Positions 1 to 8,627 of a stretch of 64,000 nucleotides of DNA are shown here, one piece after another; position 1 is the stretch's first letter; each line of letters begins with the position of its first letter. The position numbers and the translations under genes were made by a program. Location: contig NZ_CP047146.1 in the NCBI RefSeq assembly GCF_009834125.1, positions 8,772,501-8,836,500 on the forward strand. The letters run 5' to 3'. The notes below the pieces were generated by a model. The model saw only the letters and a list, made by a program, of their open reading frames with translations. It had not been told where the DNA came from and ran no database searches. The stretch is from Streptomyces sp. GS7. GTDB lineage: Bacteria > Actinomycetota > Actinomycetes > Streptomycetales > Streptomycetaceae.

Positions 1-282
1 GAGGGCGTGCTGTGCACGATCAACACCGCCAACCGCGACGAGGACGTCTTCCCCGGCGGCGAAGCCCTCGACGTCACCCGCGACGCCCGCCGCCATGTCG
101 CCTTCGGTTTCGGCGTCCACCAGTGCCTGGGGCAGCCGCTCGCCCGGGTGGAACTCCAGATCGCCGTCGAGACCCTGATCCGACGGCTGCCCGGCCTGCG
201 GCTGGACATCCCCTTCGAGGACGTCGCGTTCCGCAGCGATATGGCCATCTACGGGGTGCACTCGCTGCCGGTCGCCTGGTAG
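1..282 (+). CDS. Cytochrome P450, C-terminal fragment
   Basis: The gene enters from the left edge, so only the last 93 codons are visible. The heme-binding loop FGFGVHQCLGQPLAR is intact, with the Cys that ligates the heme iron, followed by the L-helix and the usual short C-terminal beta region. This is the monooxygenase core of a soluble bacterial class I P450. The ferredoxin gene 72 bases downstream is the likely electron donor. The substrate cannot be inferred from this fragment. Family assignment is secure. Confidence 0.95.
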   Translation, partial: EGVLCTINTANRDEDVFPGGEALDVTRDARRHVAFGFGVHQCLGQPLARVELQIAVETLIRRLPGLRLDIPFEDVAFRSDMAIYGVHSLPVAW

Positions 283-354
283 CGGCCCGCGGCAGCCCCG
301 TACCCGACCCACCCTTCGTTCCGCACCCTTCGTTCCGCACCCTTGGGGAGAACC

Positions 355-549
355 ATGCGCATTCACGCCGACCAGGAGAAGTGCTGCGGCGCCGGAAGCT
401 GCGTGCTGGCCGCGCCGGACGTCTTCGACCAGCGCGAGGAGGACGGCATCGTCGTCGTCCTCGACGCGGAGCCGCCCGCCGCACTGCACGACGCGGTCCG
501 CGAGGCGGCGGCCATCTGCCCGGCCGCCGCGATCTCGGTGTCCGACTGA
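355..549 (+). CDS. Small [3Fe-4S]-type ferredoxin (P450 partner)
   Basis: A 64-residue acidic ferredoxin. The cluster motif is C10-x2-A13-x2-C16 plus a CP near residue 54. The Ala in place of the second Cys points to a [3Fe-4S] rather than a [4Fe-4S] cluster, as in other actinobacterial P450 ferredoxins. I chose ATG 355 because GGGGAG lies 5 bases upstream; an in-frame TTG at 343 is less likely. It follows the P450 directly and is probably co-transcribed to carry electrons to it. Confidence 0.93.
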   Translation: MRIHADQEKCCGAGSCVLAAPDVFDQREEDGIVVVLDAEPPAALHDAVREAAAICPAAAISVSD

Positions 550-554
550 CACCC

Positions 555-589
555 CGTACGGGCCCCGCACACCCCGCGGGGCCCGTACG
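555..589 (+). terminator. Hairpin terminator after the P450/ferredoxin operon
   Basis: A perfect 14-bp GC stem (555-568 with 576-589) begins six bases after the ferredoxin stop. It has a 7-base loop and no T-run, which is usual for Streptomyces terminators. Confidence 0.75.
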
Positions 590-726
590 CGACCGCCGAA
601 ACCCCGCCCCACCGCCGTATCGATACCGCGCCCCTCCTTCGGGTGACGGGGCACATCACCGGACGTCCGCACGGGCAGCGAAGCACAGCACCATGCCAAC
701 CGCCGTGTTACGAAAGGACGTTCCGC

Positions 727-1077
727 ATGCGTCAGCTCCGCCGCGCGCTGGCCGCAGCCGCCGGTTCGCTGATCCTGGCCCTGGCCCTGCCCGCCGCATC
801 GGCTCACGCCGCCACCGGCGACTTCACCTACGTCTACAACGACCCGTACCTGGGGCCGCTACCCGGCCGCCTCACCGACCCGCCGAGCCGGACGTGCCTC
901 AACCTCCCGGGGGCGATCCAGGAATATCTGCCACCCGCGCACACGCCACGCAACCACACCGCGTCCACCGCCACGGTCTTCACCGGCCTCGACTGCACCG
1001 GTGACCACTTCACGCTGCGGCCGAACGGCGGCCACGCCTCGGAGCGGCTCAAGCTCCGTTCCGTGGTGTTCTCCTGA
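727..1077 (+). CDS. Small secreted protein of unknown function
   Basis: A 116-residue protein. The start is ATG 727, with GAAAGGA 8 bases upstream; the longer upstream reading has no support. Residues 1-30 form a classical Sec signal peptide (RR, Ala/Leu-rich core, AHA-A cleavage region). The mature part is about 87 residues with two Cys (near SRTCLNLP and LDCTGD) that could form a disulfide, as in small extracellular Streptomyces proteins such as inhibitor-like folds. I do not recognise the family. Confidence 0.75.
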   Translation: MRQLRRALAAAAGSLILALALPAASAHAATGDFTYVYNDPYLGPLPGRLTDPPSRTCLNLPGAIQEYLPPAHTPRNHTASTATVFTGLDCTGDHFTLRPNGGHASERLKLRSVVFS

Positions 1078-1117
1078 CCCGTCTGGCGACAGTCCTGCCC
1101 GCCCAGCCGGACCGCCC

Positions 1118-2053
1118 CTACACTCCCGGCCCCGCCGCGTCCGGTGGCTCCGCCGCCAGTGCGCGCAGCGCCTCCGCGGACGGCGAGCCCGGTGCGGCGT
1201 GGTGGGTGACCAGGATCTGCTCGGGGTCGTCCGGCACCCCCAGCGACTCGTAGGCGAGGGTCAGCGGGCCCACCAGCGGATGGTTCAGCTGCTTCACGCC
1301 GAAGCCCTTGTCCTTGACGTCGTGCCGGGCCCAGAACCGTCGGAACTCCTCGCTGCGGTCGGCCAGTTCGGCGATCAGCGCGGCCAGCGCCGGATCGTCC
1401 GGCCAGCGCCCCACCTGCCGCCGCAGCAGGGCGACCAGCACACACGCCTTGCCCTCCCAGTTCACGTACAGCTCGCGCGTCGCCGGGTCCAGGAAGACCT
1501 GCCAGGCCATGTTGCGCCGCTCGGCGGGCATGGCCGGGAAGTCGCCGAACACGGCGCAGCCCAGCCGGTTCCAGCCGATGATGTCCAGCCGCCGGCCCAC
1601 GACGAAGGCGGGGATGTGCTCCATGGTGTCCAGCAGCTCCTGGAGGGCGGGCCGTATCCGCTGCGGCCGGTCGGCCGGACGGCTCCGGCGGGAGACCGGG
1701 CGGAGGAGGTGCCGCAGGTGGTCGCGCTCGGCCGGGTTCAGCCGCAGCGCGTCGGCGATGGCCTCCAGGACGGCGGCGGACACGTTACGGCCACGGCCTT
1801 GTTCCAGGCGGATGTAGTACGCGACGCTGACCCCGGCCAGCTGCGCCAGCTCCTCGCGGCGCAGCCCCGGCACCCGGCGCCGCCCGTGCTCCGGCAGCCC
1901 GACGTCCCCGGGCCGCAGCCGGGCCCGCCGCGAGCGCAGGAACTCGCTCAGCTCGGTGCGCTGGTCCACCGCCGCGATCCGCGGCCGTGCCGCGGGGCCG
2001 CCGGGCTCCCCGGGCCGCTGGGTGATTCCGTCAGTAGTAGGCACGCCATGCAT
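1118..2053 (-). CDS. XRE-family regulator with MltR/MmyB-like ligand domain
   Basis: A 311-residue protein. An N-terminal helix-turn-helix (around residues 35-95, with RREELAQLAGVSVAYYIRLEQG) is followed by the ligand-sensing domain typical of this actinobacterial family. ATG 2053 is the first good start; a GTG three codons inside is also possible. It is divergent from the alcohol dehydrogenase at 2106, with only 52 bases between them. In this family that arrangement normally means the regulator controls the neighbouring oxidoreductase and itself. The ligand is unknown. Confidence 0.9.
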   Translation of the reverse strand: MHGVPTTDGITQRPGEPGGPAARPRIAAVDQRTELSEFLRSRRARLRPGDVGLPEHGRRRVPGLRREELAQLAGVSVAYYIRLEQGRGRNVSAAVLEAIADALRLNPAERDHLRHLLRPVSRRSRPADRPQRIRPALQELLDTMEHIPAFVVGRRLDIIGWNRLGCAVFGDFPAMPAERRNMAWQVFLDPATRELYVNWEGKACVLVALLRRQVGRWPDDPALAALIAELADRSEEFRRFWARHDVKDKGFGVKQLNHPLVGPLTLAYESLGVPDDPEQILVTHHAAPGSPSAEALRALAAEPPDAAGPGV

Positions 2054-2105
2054 ATGTTCAAGAGTGCACTGGTTACCCCCGGAGCGATGACGCAGTCTCG
2101 GTGGC

Positions 2106-3161
2106 ATGACCCACACCTCTGTCGCCGCGTACGCCGCACCCGCCCCCAAAGCACCGCTGGAGCGGACCACGATTCCGCGCCGCGAGCTGGGTGCCCACGA
2201 CATCCTGATCGACATCAAGTTCGCCGGCATCTGCCACTCCGACATCCACACCGTGCGCGCTGAATGGGGCGACGGCGGGAACTTCCCGATCGTCCCCGGC
2301 CACGAGATAGCCGGTGTGGTCGCCGAGGTCGGCGCCGAGGTCACCCGCTACAAGGCGGGCGACCGGGTCGGCGTCGGCTGCTTCGTCGACTCCTGCCGCG
2401 AGTGCGAGAACTGCCGGGCGGGCGAGGAGCAGTACTGCACCGGCGAGCTCGGCAACGTCGGCACGTACAACGCCACCGGGCGGGACGGGGCGCCCACCTA
2501 CGGCGGCTACTCCACCCACCTCGTCGTCGACGAGAACTACGCCCTGCGCATCCCCGACACCATCCCGCTGGACGCCGCGGCCCCGCTGCTGTGCGCCGGC
2601 ATCACCCTCTACTCCCCGCTCGCCCACTGGAAGGCCGGACCCGGCAAGAAGGTCGCCGTCGTCGGCCTCGGCGGCCTCGGCCACATGGGCGTCAAGATCG
2701 CGCACGCGATGGGCGCGGAGGTCACCGTCCTCAGCCAGTCCCTGCGCAAGAAGGACGACGGCCTGCGGCTGGGCGCGGACCACTACTACGCGACGAGCGA
2801 CCCGGCCACCTTCGAGGCGCTGGCCGGCACCTTCGACCTGATCGTCAACACCGTCTCGGCCGATCTGGACCTCAACGCCTACCTCGGCCTGCTGCGCACC
2901 GACGGCACCCTGGTCCAGCTCGGCGCCCCGGAGAACCCGCTGCCGATCGCGCCGTTCGCGCTGATCACGCGCCGCCGGTCGTTCGCCGGATCGCTGATCG
3001 GCGGCATCCGCGAGACCCAGGAGATGCTCGACTTCTGCGGTGCGCACGGGCTGGCCGCGGAGATCGAGGTGATCAGCGCTGACCAGATCAACGACGCGTA
3101 CGAGCGGGTGCTGGCGAGCGACGTCCGCTACCGCTTCGTGATCGACACCTCGACGATCTGA
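2106..3161 (+). CDS. Zinc-dependent alcohol dehydrogenase (CAD/YahK type)
   Basis: A 351-residue medium-chain dehydrogenase that interconverts alcohols and aldehydes, most likely with NADPH. Visible motifs are the catalytic-zinc region GICHSDIH with GHEIAG, the structural-zinc loop [15 protein letters not shown], and the Rossmann GLGGLGHMG. Length and motif order match the cinnamyl-alcohol-dehydrogenase branch. It is divergent from the XRE regulator at 1118-2053, which probably controls it. Confidence 0.93.
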   Translation: MTHTSVAAYAAPAPKAPLERTTIPRRELGAHDILIDIKFAGICHSDIHTVRAEWGDGGNFPIVPGHEIAGVVAEVGAEVTRYKAGDRVGVGCFVDSCRECENCRAGEEQYCTGELGNVGTYNATGRDGAPTYGGYSTHLVVDENYALRIPDTIPLDAAAPLLCAGITLYSPLAHWKAGPGKKVAVVGLGGLGHMGVKIAHAMGAEVTVLSQSLRKKDDGLRLGADHYYATSDPATFEALAGTFDLIVNTVSADLDLNAYLGLLRTDGTLVQLGAPENPLPIAPFALITRRRSFAGSLIGGIRETQEMLDFCGAHGLAAEIEVISADQINDAYERVLASDVRYRFVIDTSTI

Positions 3162-3278
3162 GCCATGGCGCGGCGGCCCTCCCCGGGACCGCCGGCGCGC
3201 GCCGTCCGCCCGGGGCCGCCCCCACAGGCCGCCCCGGGCGTTTGCGCGCCGTGACCCCGGCACGGCGACGACTCTACT

Positions 3279-3299
3279 TGGAAACGACTCCCATTTCCA
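3279..3299. promoter_or_regulatory. Zur-box-like inverted repeat upstream of rpmF
   Basis: TGGAAA (3279-3284) and TTTCCA (3294-3299) form an inverted repeat. Its left 15 bases, TGGAAACGACTCCCA, differ only by transitions from the Streptomyces Zur consensus TGaaaACGATtttCA as I recall it. It lies 55 bases before the start of a cysteine-free L32 gene, a class known to be repressed by Zur in Streptomyces. Binding is inferred. Confidence 0.55.
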
Positions 3300-3353
3300 T
3301 ATAGCCTCTGACCTCCTGCCCGACACCCACCCCACCGACGGAGGTCCCGCCCC

Positions 3354-3524
3354 ATGGCCGTACCCAAGCGCAAGCTCTCCCGCAGCAACACCCGGCACCG
3401 CCGCGCCCAGTGGAAGGCCACCGCGCCCCGACTGGTGCCGATCACCGTCGACGGCTCCGTGTACCGGGTCCCGCAGCACCTGGTGAAGGCGTACCGGCTG
3501 GGCCTGATCGACCCGAAGGACTGA
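3354..3524 (+). CDS. rpmF: 50S ribosomal protein L32, zinc-independent paralogue
   Basis: A 56-residue bL32. The N-terminus [20 protein letters not shown] is diagnostic. The C-terminal half has none of the four Cys that form the zinc ribbon in the standard paralogue, so this is the 'C-minus' version that replaces the zinc form under zinc starvation. The start is ATG 3354 with GGAGGT upstream. The Zur-like repeat at 3279-3299 supports zinc-dependent repression. Confidence 0.93.
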   Translation: MAVPKRKLSRSNTRHRRAQWKATAPRLVPITVDGSVYRVPQHLVKAYRLGLIDPKD

Positions 3525-3727
3525 CCGGGCCGCACCTCGCCGCCGGCTCCCCCGACACGAAGCCCGGGCCGCCCAACTGCCGCTGCCACAAGGGGTGTCG
3601 ACCCACGGGGCGTTGACGGGAAAGGCCGCTTGACGACCCGCCCCCGGTTGCGGAAACGTGCGCTGCCCGGCGGCGTCCTCGGGGAGCCGATCGGACGACC
3701 ACGCGAACGACCAGGGGGACCGTTCCC

Positions 3728-3847
3728 ATGTACCGCACCGGGCCCGGCTTCCTCTTCCTCGTCCCCGTACTCGCCCTCCTGGTCGTCGGCGGTGCGGTGG
3801 CGGCTGTCGCGGCGGGGATCCGCGCGCGTCGGCGGCACCGCCGCTGA
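3728..3847 (+). CDS. Small single-pass membrane protein
   Basis: A 39-residue ORF: a short N-terminus, one hydrophobic helix (about residues 8-30), and an Arg-rich tail (IRARRRHRR) that would face the cytoplasm. ATG 3728 follows GGGGGACC. It is too short for family assignment. Codon third positions are GC-rich like its neighbours, so it is probably a real gene. Confidence 0.5.
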   Translation: MYRTGPGFLFLVPVLALLVVGGAVAAVAAGIRARRRHRR

Positions 3848-3973
3848 CCGGCCGCCGCCCCCACCCCGCGGAATTTCCGTCCGCCGCATCGGCAACCCCG
3901 GCCCCGGCCGCACGTCGTCACGGGTGAGGGCGCCATCAGGCGCCGCCCGTCGACGAACCAGGAGCAGCCGACC

Positions 3974-4459
3974 GTGACCCCCTCCCGTACCGCCCCCCGC
4001 CACCCCCGCCTGCGCCGCGCGGCCGGCGCCGGCCTGCTCGCGGCGATGGCGCTCGCCGCCGTATCGACCGCCGGTACCGCGTACGCCGCCGAGACCCCGA
4101 CCCCCTCGCCGCGGCCTACGCACGCCTCCCCGACCCCGGCCCCCACCCACGCCCCGGGCCACGGCACGCCCAGCCCGGCCCCGACCCGGCCCCCGGGCCA
4201 CGGCACCCCCTCCCCCTTGCCCACCCAGCCCCCGGGCCACCGGCCGACCGCCTCGCCCTCCGCCCCCGGCAGCTCCCGGCCGAGCCCCGTCCCCACCCAC
4301 CCCGGCAAGCCGGGCGCCGCCAACGGCCGCCAGGGCGAGCGGGAACTGGCGCACACCGGCGCCTCCTCCGCGGCCACCCTCGCGCTCGGCGGCGGCGCGG
4401 CGGCCCTCATCGCCGCGGGCGGCGGTACGGTCTACGCCGTCCGCCGGCGCCGCGCCTGA
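3974..4459 (+). CDS. Secreted Pro/Thr-rich LAxTG surface protein (sortase E substrate)
   Basis: A 161-residue wall-anchored protein. It has a signal peptide (residues 1-36, cleavage after AYA), a low-complexity Pro/Ser/Thr/His stretch with repeated APGHGTPSP-type units, and a C-terminal sorting signal made of LAHTG, a hydrophobic helix and an Arg-rich end. LAxTG is the motif used by Streptomyces class E sortases. The start is GTG 3974. No enzymatic domain is visible, so it is probably a spacer or surface-coat protein. Confidence 0.8.
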   Translation: MTPSRTAPRHPRLRRAAGAGLLAAMALAAVSTAGTAYAAETPTPSPRPTHASPTPAPTHAPGHGTPSPAPTRPPGHGTPSPLPTQPPGHRPTASPSAPGSSRPSPVPTHPGKPGAANGRQGERELAHTGASSAATLALGGGAAALIAAGGGTVYAVRRRRA

Positions 4460-4498
4460 GACAGCCCGCCACTCAGGCCCGCCCGCCCCGAGGAAACG

Positions 4499-5161
4499 AT
4501 GGTCCACTCCGTCACCCCGCACACCGCCCCGGTACGGTTCGCCCTGCCGGGGCTCCTCCGGCCCGTCCGCCGGTTGCGCCTGCTGCGCGCCGTCCGCCGC
4601 GAGACATCGCCGCAGCACCCCCGACTCCCCCACCGCGACGGCCCGTTGGCATACGGCGGGGACGCCGAACCGCCGCCGCCCACCATCACCGACCTCTACC
4701 ACGCCCACCGGCTGGCCATGGTCCGCCTGGCCGTCCTCCTCGTCGACGACCGCGCCACCGCCGAGGACGTCGTCCAGGACGCGTTCGCCGCGCTGTACAA
4801 GCGGCACGGCGAACACCTCGACGAGGTCGACAACGCCCTGGCCTACCTCCGGACCGCCGTCGTCAACGCGGCCCGCTCGGTGCTGCGCCGCCGCCGCACC
4901 GCCCGCGGCTACACCCCGCCCCACGAGGCCGACGCCCCCTCCGCCGAAGAGCGCATCGTCCTCGACGAGGAGCACCGCGAGGTCTTCGCCGCGCTCGGCG
5001 GCCTGACCGCCCGCCGCCGCGAGGTCCTGGTCCTCCGCTACTGGGGCGACCTGTCCGAAGCCGAGATCGCGACGACGCTGGGCATCAGCCGCGGTGCGGT
5101 GAAGTCCCTGGCCAGCCGTGCCCTGGACGCCCTGGAAAAGATCCTGGAGGCCCGGTCATGA
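4499..5161 (+). CDS. RNA polymerase sigma factor, SigE/ECF type
   Basis: A 220-residue sigma-70-family protein. Region 2 (LYHAHRLAMVRLAVLLVDDRATAEDVVQDAFAALY) and region 4 (AALGGLTARRREVLVLRYWGDLSEAEIA, then the HTH TTLGISRGAVKSLASRALDAL) are both clear. An unusual 60-residue Arg/Pro-rich N-terminal extension precedes region 2, so a later start is possible. The stop overlaps the start of 5158-5673 (ATGA), which suggests that gene encodes its membrane partner. Confidence 0.9.
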   Translation: MVHSVTPHTAPVRFALPGLLRPVRRLRLLRAVRRETSPQHPRLPHRDGPLAYGGDAEPPPPTITDLYHAHRLAMVRLAVLLVDDRATAEDVVQDAFAALYKRHGEHLDEVDNALAYLRTAVVNAARSVLRRRRTARGYTPPHEADAPSAEERIVLDEEHREVFAALGGLTARRREVLVLRYWGDLSEAEIATTLGISRGAVKSLASRALDALEKILEARS

Positions 5162-5673
5162 CCCCGCATGACACCGCCCCCCACGGCCCCGAACGCCCCG
5201 TCGAGGACCGTCTGCGCCGCGCCTTCGAGGCCCGCGCCCGAGCCGTCGGCGTACGCGACCTGCGTCCCGCCGCACCACCGGGCCCCCCGCTCCGCCACCG
5301 CCGCCGCACCGCGCTCACCCGCGCCTGGCTGCGCCGCTTCGCGCTGCCGCTGGCCGCCGCCACCGCGACCGCCGCCCTGGCCCTCGCCTACCTGGCCACC
5401 ACCCCCGGCACCCCGCCGGCCCGCCCCACCCCCGCGACACCCCCGAGCCCGGTCATCCCCACCCCGTCCCCCACCACCCCGGCCCCGAGCCCCGACCCGA
5501 CGAGCCCCGGCCCGAGCAGCCCCTCCCACCTCCCGCCCCGCACCGGCACCCCGTCCCACCGCCCGCCGCACCGCACCCCCTCTCCCACCCCGTCCCGCCC
5601 CGCCACCACGCCACCCTCCGCCACCCCCTCCCCACGCTTTTCGGACAACTCCCCGAGCCCCACCCCCACTTGA
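5158..5673 (+). CDS. Membrane protein, putative anti-sigma partner
   Basis: A 171-residue protein: a charged cytoplasmic N-terminus of about 60 residues (EDRLRRAFEARARAVGVRDLRP), one transmembrane helix (about residues 66-80), then an extracytoplasmic Pro/Ser/Thr-rich tail. This layout and the 4-base overlap with the sigma gene are typical of the anti-sigma or sensor partner of SigE-type factors in Streptomyces. No zinc anti-sigma HxxxCxxC motif is visible, so the anti-sigma role is inferred from context only. Confidence 0.65.
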   Translation: MTPHDTAPHGPERPVEDRLRRAFEARARAVGVRDLRPAAPPGPPLRHRRRTALTRAWLRRFALPLAAATATAALALAYLATTPGTPPARPTPATPPSPVIPTPSPTTPAPSPDPTSPGPSSPSHLPPRTGTPSHRPPHRTPSPTPSRPATTPPSATPSPRFSDNSPSPTPT

Positions 5674-5799
5674 CGCCCACCCCCCCCCCGCCGAGCAGGC
5701 CCCGCACCGCACCGCCCGCGCCCCATTCGGCACGTGACGCCCGCTCCGCGTTAACCGAGCATTAGCGACACGGCAACCACCTGGTCGAGAATCGTGTAC

Positions 5800-6447
5800 A
5801 TGCCGTCCCCGAACACCGCCGCCCCTCGCCGCAGCCGCCCGCTCGCGGCCCTGCTGCTGGCCGCGGCGGCCCTGCTGCCGCTGGCCGCCTGCCAGACCGG
5901 CGGCGCCGTGCAGGCCGAACGGGTCTCCTCCGACGTCTCACCCGCCGGCTCACCGTCCGCCGACCCCGGCCCCCGGGCCGCGCCGGGCGCCCCCGGAGCC
6001 CGCGCCCGGGTCGCCTGCACGCCCGACATGCTGCGGTTCCACGCCGGCGCGGAGCAGCACCCGGCCCGGCACATGCTGCTGACCGTCACCAACATCTCCG
6101 ACCGGACCTGCACCTTCGCCGGCCAGCCCTACCCCCTGCTGCGCCTCAGCGACCGCCACCCGGCCGCCGCCCCGCCCATCGCCCGCAGCAGGCCCCGCGC
6201 CCCGGTCGCGCTGGCCCCCGACGCGACCGCGTACGCCACGGTCACCATCGCCGGCCCCGATCGGCTCGGCGGCCGGAGCGCCCCGGGCGGCAAGGCCGAA
6301 AAGATCTCCCAGTTCGGCGTCACCCTGACCGCCCGGAGCGACCCGGCGCAGGTCGGCGTGGACGGCCGCGCCCCCGTCCCGGTGGACCCGGACACCGCCC
6401 GGGTCACGTACTGGCAGCGGAGCCTGGCGGACGCCGAGAAGTGGTGA
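5800..6447 (+). CDS. DUF4232-type lipoprotein
   Basis: About 215 residues. A lipobox (LAAC, Cys near residue 33) ends the signal peptide. The mature domain carries C...RFHAGAEQHPARHMLLTVTNISDRTCTFAGQPYPLLRL, matching the DUF4232 beta-sandwich found on many Streptomyces lipoproteins, with two conserved Cys. ATG 5800 and GTG 5794 are both possible starts. Function is unknown; it faces the cell exterior. Confidence 0.8.
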   Translation: MPSPNTAAPRRSRPLAALLLAAAALLPLAACQTGGAVQAERVSSDVSPAGSPSADPGPRAAPGAPGARARVACTPDMLRFHAGAEQHPARHMLLTVTNISDRTCTFAGQPYPLLRLSDRHPAAAPPIARSRPRAPVALAPDATAYATVTIAGPDRLGGRSAPGGKAEKISQFGVTLTARSDPAQVGVDGRAPVPVDPDTARVTYWQRSLADAEKW

Positions 6448-6615
6448 CCGGGCACCGGGCGGCGCCACGGGCGGGCGAGCGAGCGAGCGATAGCCCGTTC
6501 GTGCCGTATCGGCCGGCTCATCACCCACCAATGATCCAATTTTGCCGCTATTGATTTGCTTTGCACTGGTGCCGCTTGGCTGCGCCCGGTGCCGCAGGCC
6601 CGGTAGGCTTTCCGT

Positions 6616-6915
6616 GTGATCTTCAAGCGCATCGGAAATGGGCGGCCGTACCCCGACCACGGCCGGGAGAGCACCCGCCAGTGGGCGGACGTCGCCCCGC
6701 GCCCGGTACGCCTCGACCAATTGGTGACCACCAAGCAGCAGCTCGACCTCGAAACGCTGCTCGCCGAGGACTCGACGTTCTACGGCGATCTCTTCGCCCA
6801 TGTCGTCAAGTGGGAGGGCGACCTCTACCTGGAGGACGGGCTGCACCGCGCCGTCCGCGCGGCCCTCCAGCAGCGCCAGGTCCTGCACGCCCGGGTGCTC
6901 GAACTCGACAACTGA
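6616..6915 (+). CDS. Conserved actinobacterial protein, VapB-antitoxin-like
   Basis: A 99-residue soluble protein starting MIFKRIGNGRPYPDHGR. It is a strongly conserved small protein near upp and tadA in Streptomyces, often labelled a VapB-family antitoxin. I see no toxin gene beside it, so a toxin-antitoxin role is doubtful. The C-terminal part (TTKQQLDLETLLAEDSTFYGDLFAHVVKWEG) looks mainly helical. The start is GTG 6616. Confidence 0.7.
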   Translation: MIFKRIGNGRPYPDHGRESTRQWADVAPRPVRLDQLVTTKQQLDLETLLAEDSTFYGDLFAHVVKWEGDLYLEDGLHRAVRAALQQRQVLHARVLELDN

Positions 6916-7070
6916 CCGCCCGGTTTCCAGCGGTTTCTCCCGGCGTTCCGCCGATATCCCCCGGCGCCTCGCGGCCTTGCCATGGCCGGATTCGACCACT
7001 CGGGTTCTCCCGTACGCAACGCGTTGATCGTTTAGTAGGCACGGCCGACGGCCCGCACTACGCTGCGGCC

Positions 7071-7718
7071 ATGAGCATGCTGACGCCTCCAGGAATGGGC
7101 GGTAAGAGGTACCGCATCACAGGCGACAGGTATCCGCGGATGCGCCGCCCCCGCCACCGTCGCCGCATCGTCCTCAGCATCGTGGCCGGGGCCTGCGTCC
7201 TCGGACTGGCCGGTTGGGGGACCCTGCAGCTCATCGACGTCTTCGGCGGGAAGGGCAACACTGCCCAGGCCGCCCAGGACCGGAGACACTGCCCGCAGAA
7301 CGGTACGGCGGGCCGGGCCAACGCCATGCAGCCCGCAGCCGGCAGGCTCCCCGCGCCCGCCGCGCTGACCGTCAACGTCTACAACGCCACCGCGCGGCCG
7401 GGACTCGCCAAGCACACCGCCGACGAGCTCAAGAAGCGCGGCTTCAAGATCGGGAAGGTGGGCAACGCCCCGGCCCCCTACGACAAGAAGGTGGGCGGCA
7501 CCGGGATACTGCTCGGCCCCAAGGCCGCGGCCGAGGGACCGCTGAAGGTCCTGGCCACCCAGCTCGCCGGAGCGCAGCAGCAGACCGACGACCGCAAGAC
7601 CGCCGACCTCGACCTGATCATCGGCGGCACCTTCACCCAGCTCGCCGCCGAGCAGGACGCCGCGAAGGCCCTGGCCCAGCTGGCCCACCCCGCGCAGCAG
7701 CCCGCCGCCAAGTGCTGA
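7071..7718 (+). CDS. LytR C-terminal-domain envelope protein
   Basis: A 215-residue protein. A basic N-terminus is followed by one membrane anchor (about residues 34-55) and an extracytoplasmic LytR_C domain (LTVNVYNATARPGLAKHTADELKKRGFKIGKVGNAP). The LytR-CpsA-Psr catalytic domain is absent, so it is probably a wall-associated accessory protein rather than a ligase. ATG 7071 is used. It converges on upp, and a hairpin between the two genes serves both. Confidence 0.85.
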   Translation: MSMLTPPGMGGKRYRITGDRYPRMRRPRHRRRIVLSIVAGACVLGLAGWGTLQLIDVFGGKGNTAQAAQDRRHCPQNGTAGRANAMQPAAGRLPAPAALTVNVYNATARPGLAKHTADELKKRGFKIGKVGNAPAPYDKKVGGTGILLGPKAAAEGPLKVLATQLAGAQQQTDDRKTADLDLIIGGTFTQLAAEQDAAKALAQLAHPAQQPAAKC

Positions 7719-7729
7719 CCGCGCACCGC

Positions 7730-7763
7730 AAGGGCCCCGCACCACACCCGGTGCGGGGCCCTT
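7730..7763. terminator. Bidirectional terminator between LytR_C gene and upp
   Basis: A perfect 14-bp stem (7730-7743 with 7750-7763) between convergent stops. It is flanked by AA and TT, so it can act in both directions. Confidence 0.85.
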
Positions 7764-7775
7764 GAAACGGGGTGC

Positions 7776-8411
7776 TCAGTCGGCCGTGCCGTACATCCGG
7801 TCACCCGCGTCGCCCAGGCCCGGGACGATGTAGCGGTCGGCGTTCAGCCGCTCGTCGACGGCGGCGGTGACCACCGTCACCGGCGCCCCGGCCAGCTCCC
7901 GCTCCATGACCTCGACGCCCTCCGGCGCGGCCAGCAGGCAGATCGCGGTGACATCGTCCGCACCGCGCTTGATCAGCTCCCGGATCGCCGCGACCAGCGT
8001 GCCGCCGGTGGCCAGCATCGGGTCGACGACGTACACCTGCCGCCCCGACAGGTCGTCGGGCATCCGCGTCGCGTACGTGTGGGCCTCGTACGTCTCCTCG
8101 TTGCGGACCATGCCCATGAAGCCGACCTCGGCGGTGGGCAGCAGCCGGACCATGCCGTCCAGCATGCCCAGACCGGCCCGCAGGATCGGGACGACCATGG
8201 GCCGCGGGTGGGACAGCCGCACGCCGGTGGTCGCCGTCACCGGGGTCTCGATGTCGACCTGCTCGGTGCGCACATCACGGGTGGCCTCGTAGGCGAGCAG
8301 GGTGACCAGCTCGTCGGCGAGCCGCCGGAAGGTCGGGGAGTCGGTGCGCTTGTCGCGCAGAGTGGTGAGTTTGTGCGCCACCAGCGGGTGGTCGACGACG
8401 TGGATCCGCAT
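7776..8411 (-). CDS. upp: Uracil phosphoribosyltransferase
   Basis: A 211-residue pyrimidine-salvage enzyme making UMP from uracil and PRPP. Clear motifs are [17 protein letters not shown] and the PRPP loop [10 protein letters not shown], with a C-terminal uracil-binding segment ending [20 protein letters not shown] 8411 gives the standard length; longer upstream reading is not conserved-looking. The location beside tadA and tRNA-Ser matches the Streptomyces core chromosome. Confidence 0.97.
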   Translation of the reverse strand: MRIHVVDHPLVAHKLTTLRDKRTDSPTFRRLADELVTLLAYEATRDVRTEQVDIETPVTATTGVRLSHPRPMVVPILRAGLGMLDGMVRLLPTAEVGFMGMVRNEETYEAHTYATRMPDDLSGRQVYVVDPMLATGGTLVAAIRELIKRGADDVTAICLLAAPEGVEVMERELAGAPVTVVTAAVDERLNADRYIVPGLGDAGDRMYGTAD

Positions 8412-8627
8412 GACATCGACAGTAACCGAGCCGGAAGGCCCCAGCGCCCGCCGTGCGCCCGCGGGAATCCGGCACGTGAGCGACATCTCTCACAACGTCC
8501 GCACGACGCAGCGCTGAAGACGGCGCGCGAAGGCGATGTTTCTGCCACGATTCCGAAGGGGCGGGACCATGGCGTGCAGCGCCGCCCCGCCCAGCCCGGC
8601 ACGCCTATGACCAGTGGGAGAGTCACG

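Noticed and set aside
12..1004. Long Arg/Pro/His-rich readings in alternative frames across the first kilobase and many other places
   Set aside because: They run antisense or out of frame to well-supported genes and have the composition of GC-rich shadow frames.
6616..6915. Toxin-antitoxin module
   Set aside because: Although this family is often named VapB-like, no PIN-domain or other toxin gene is adjacent.
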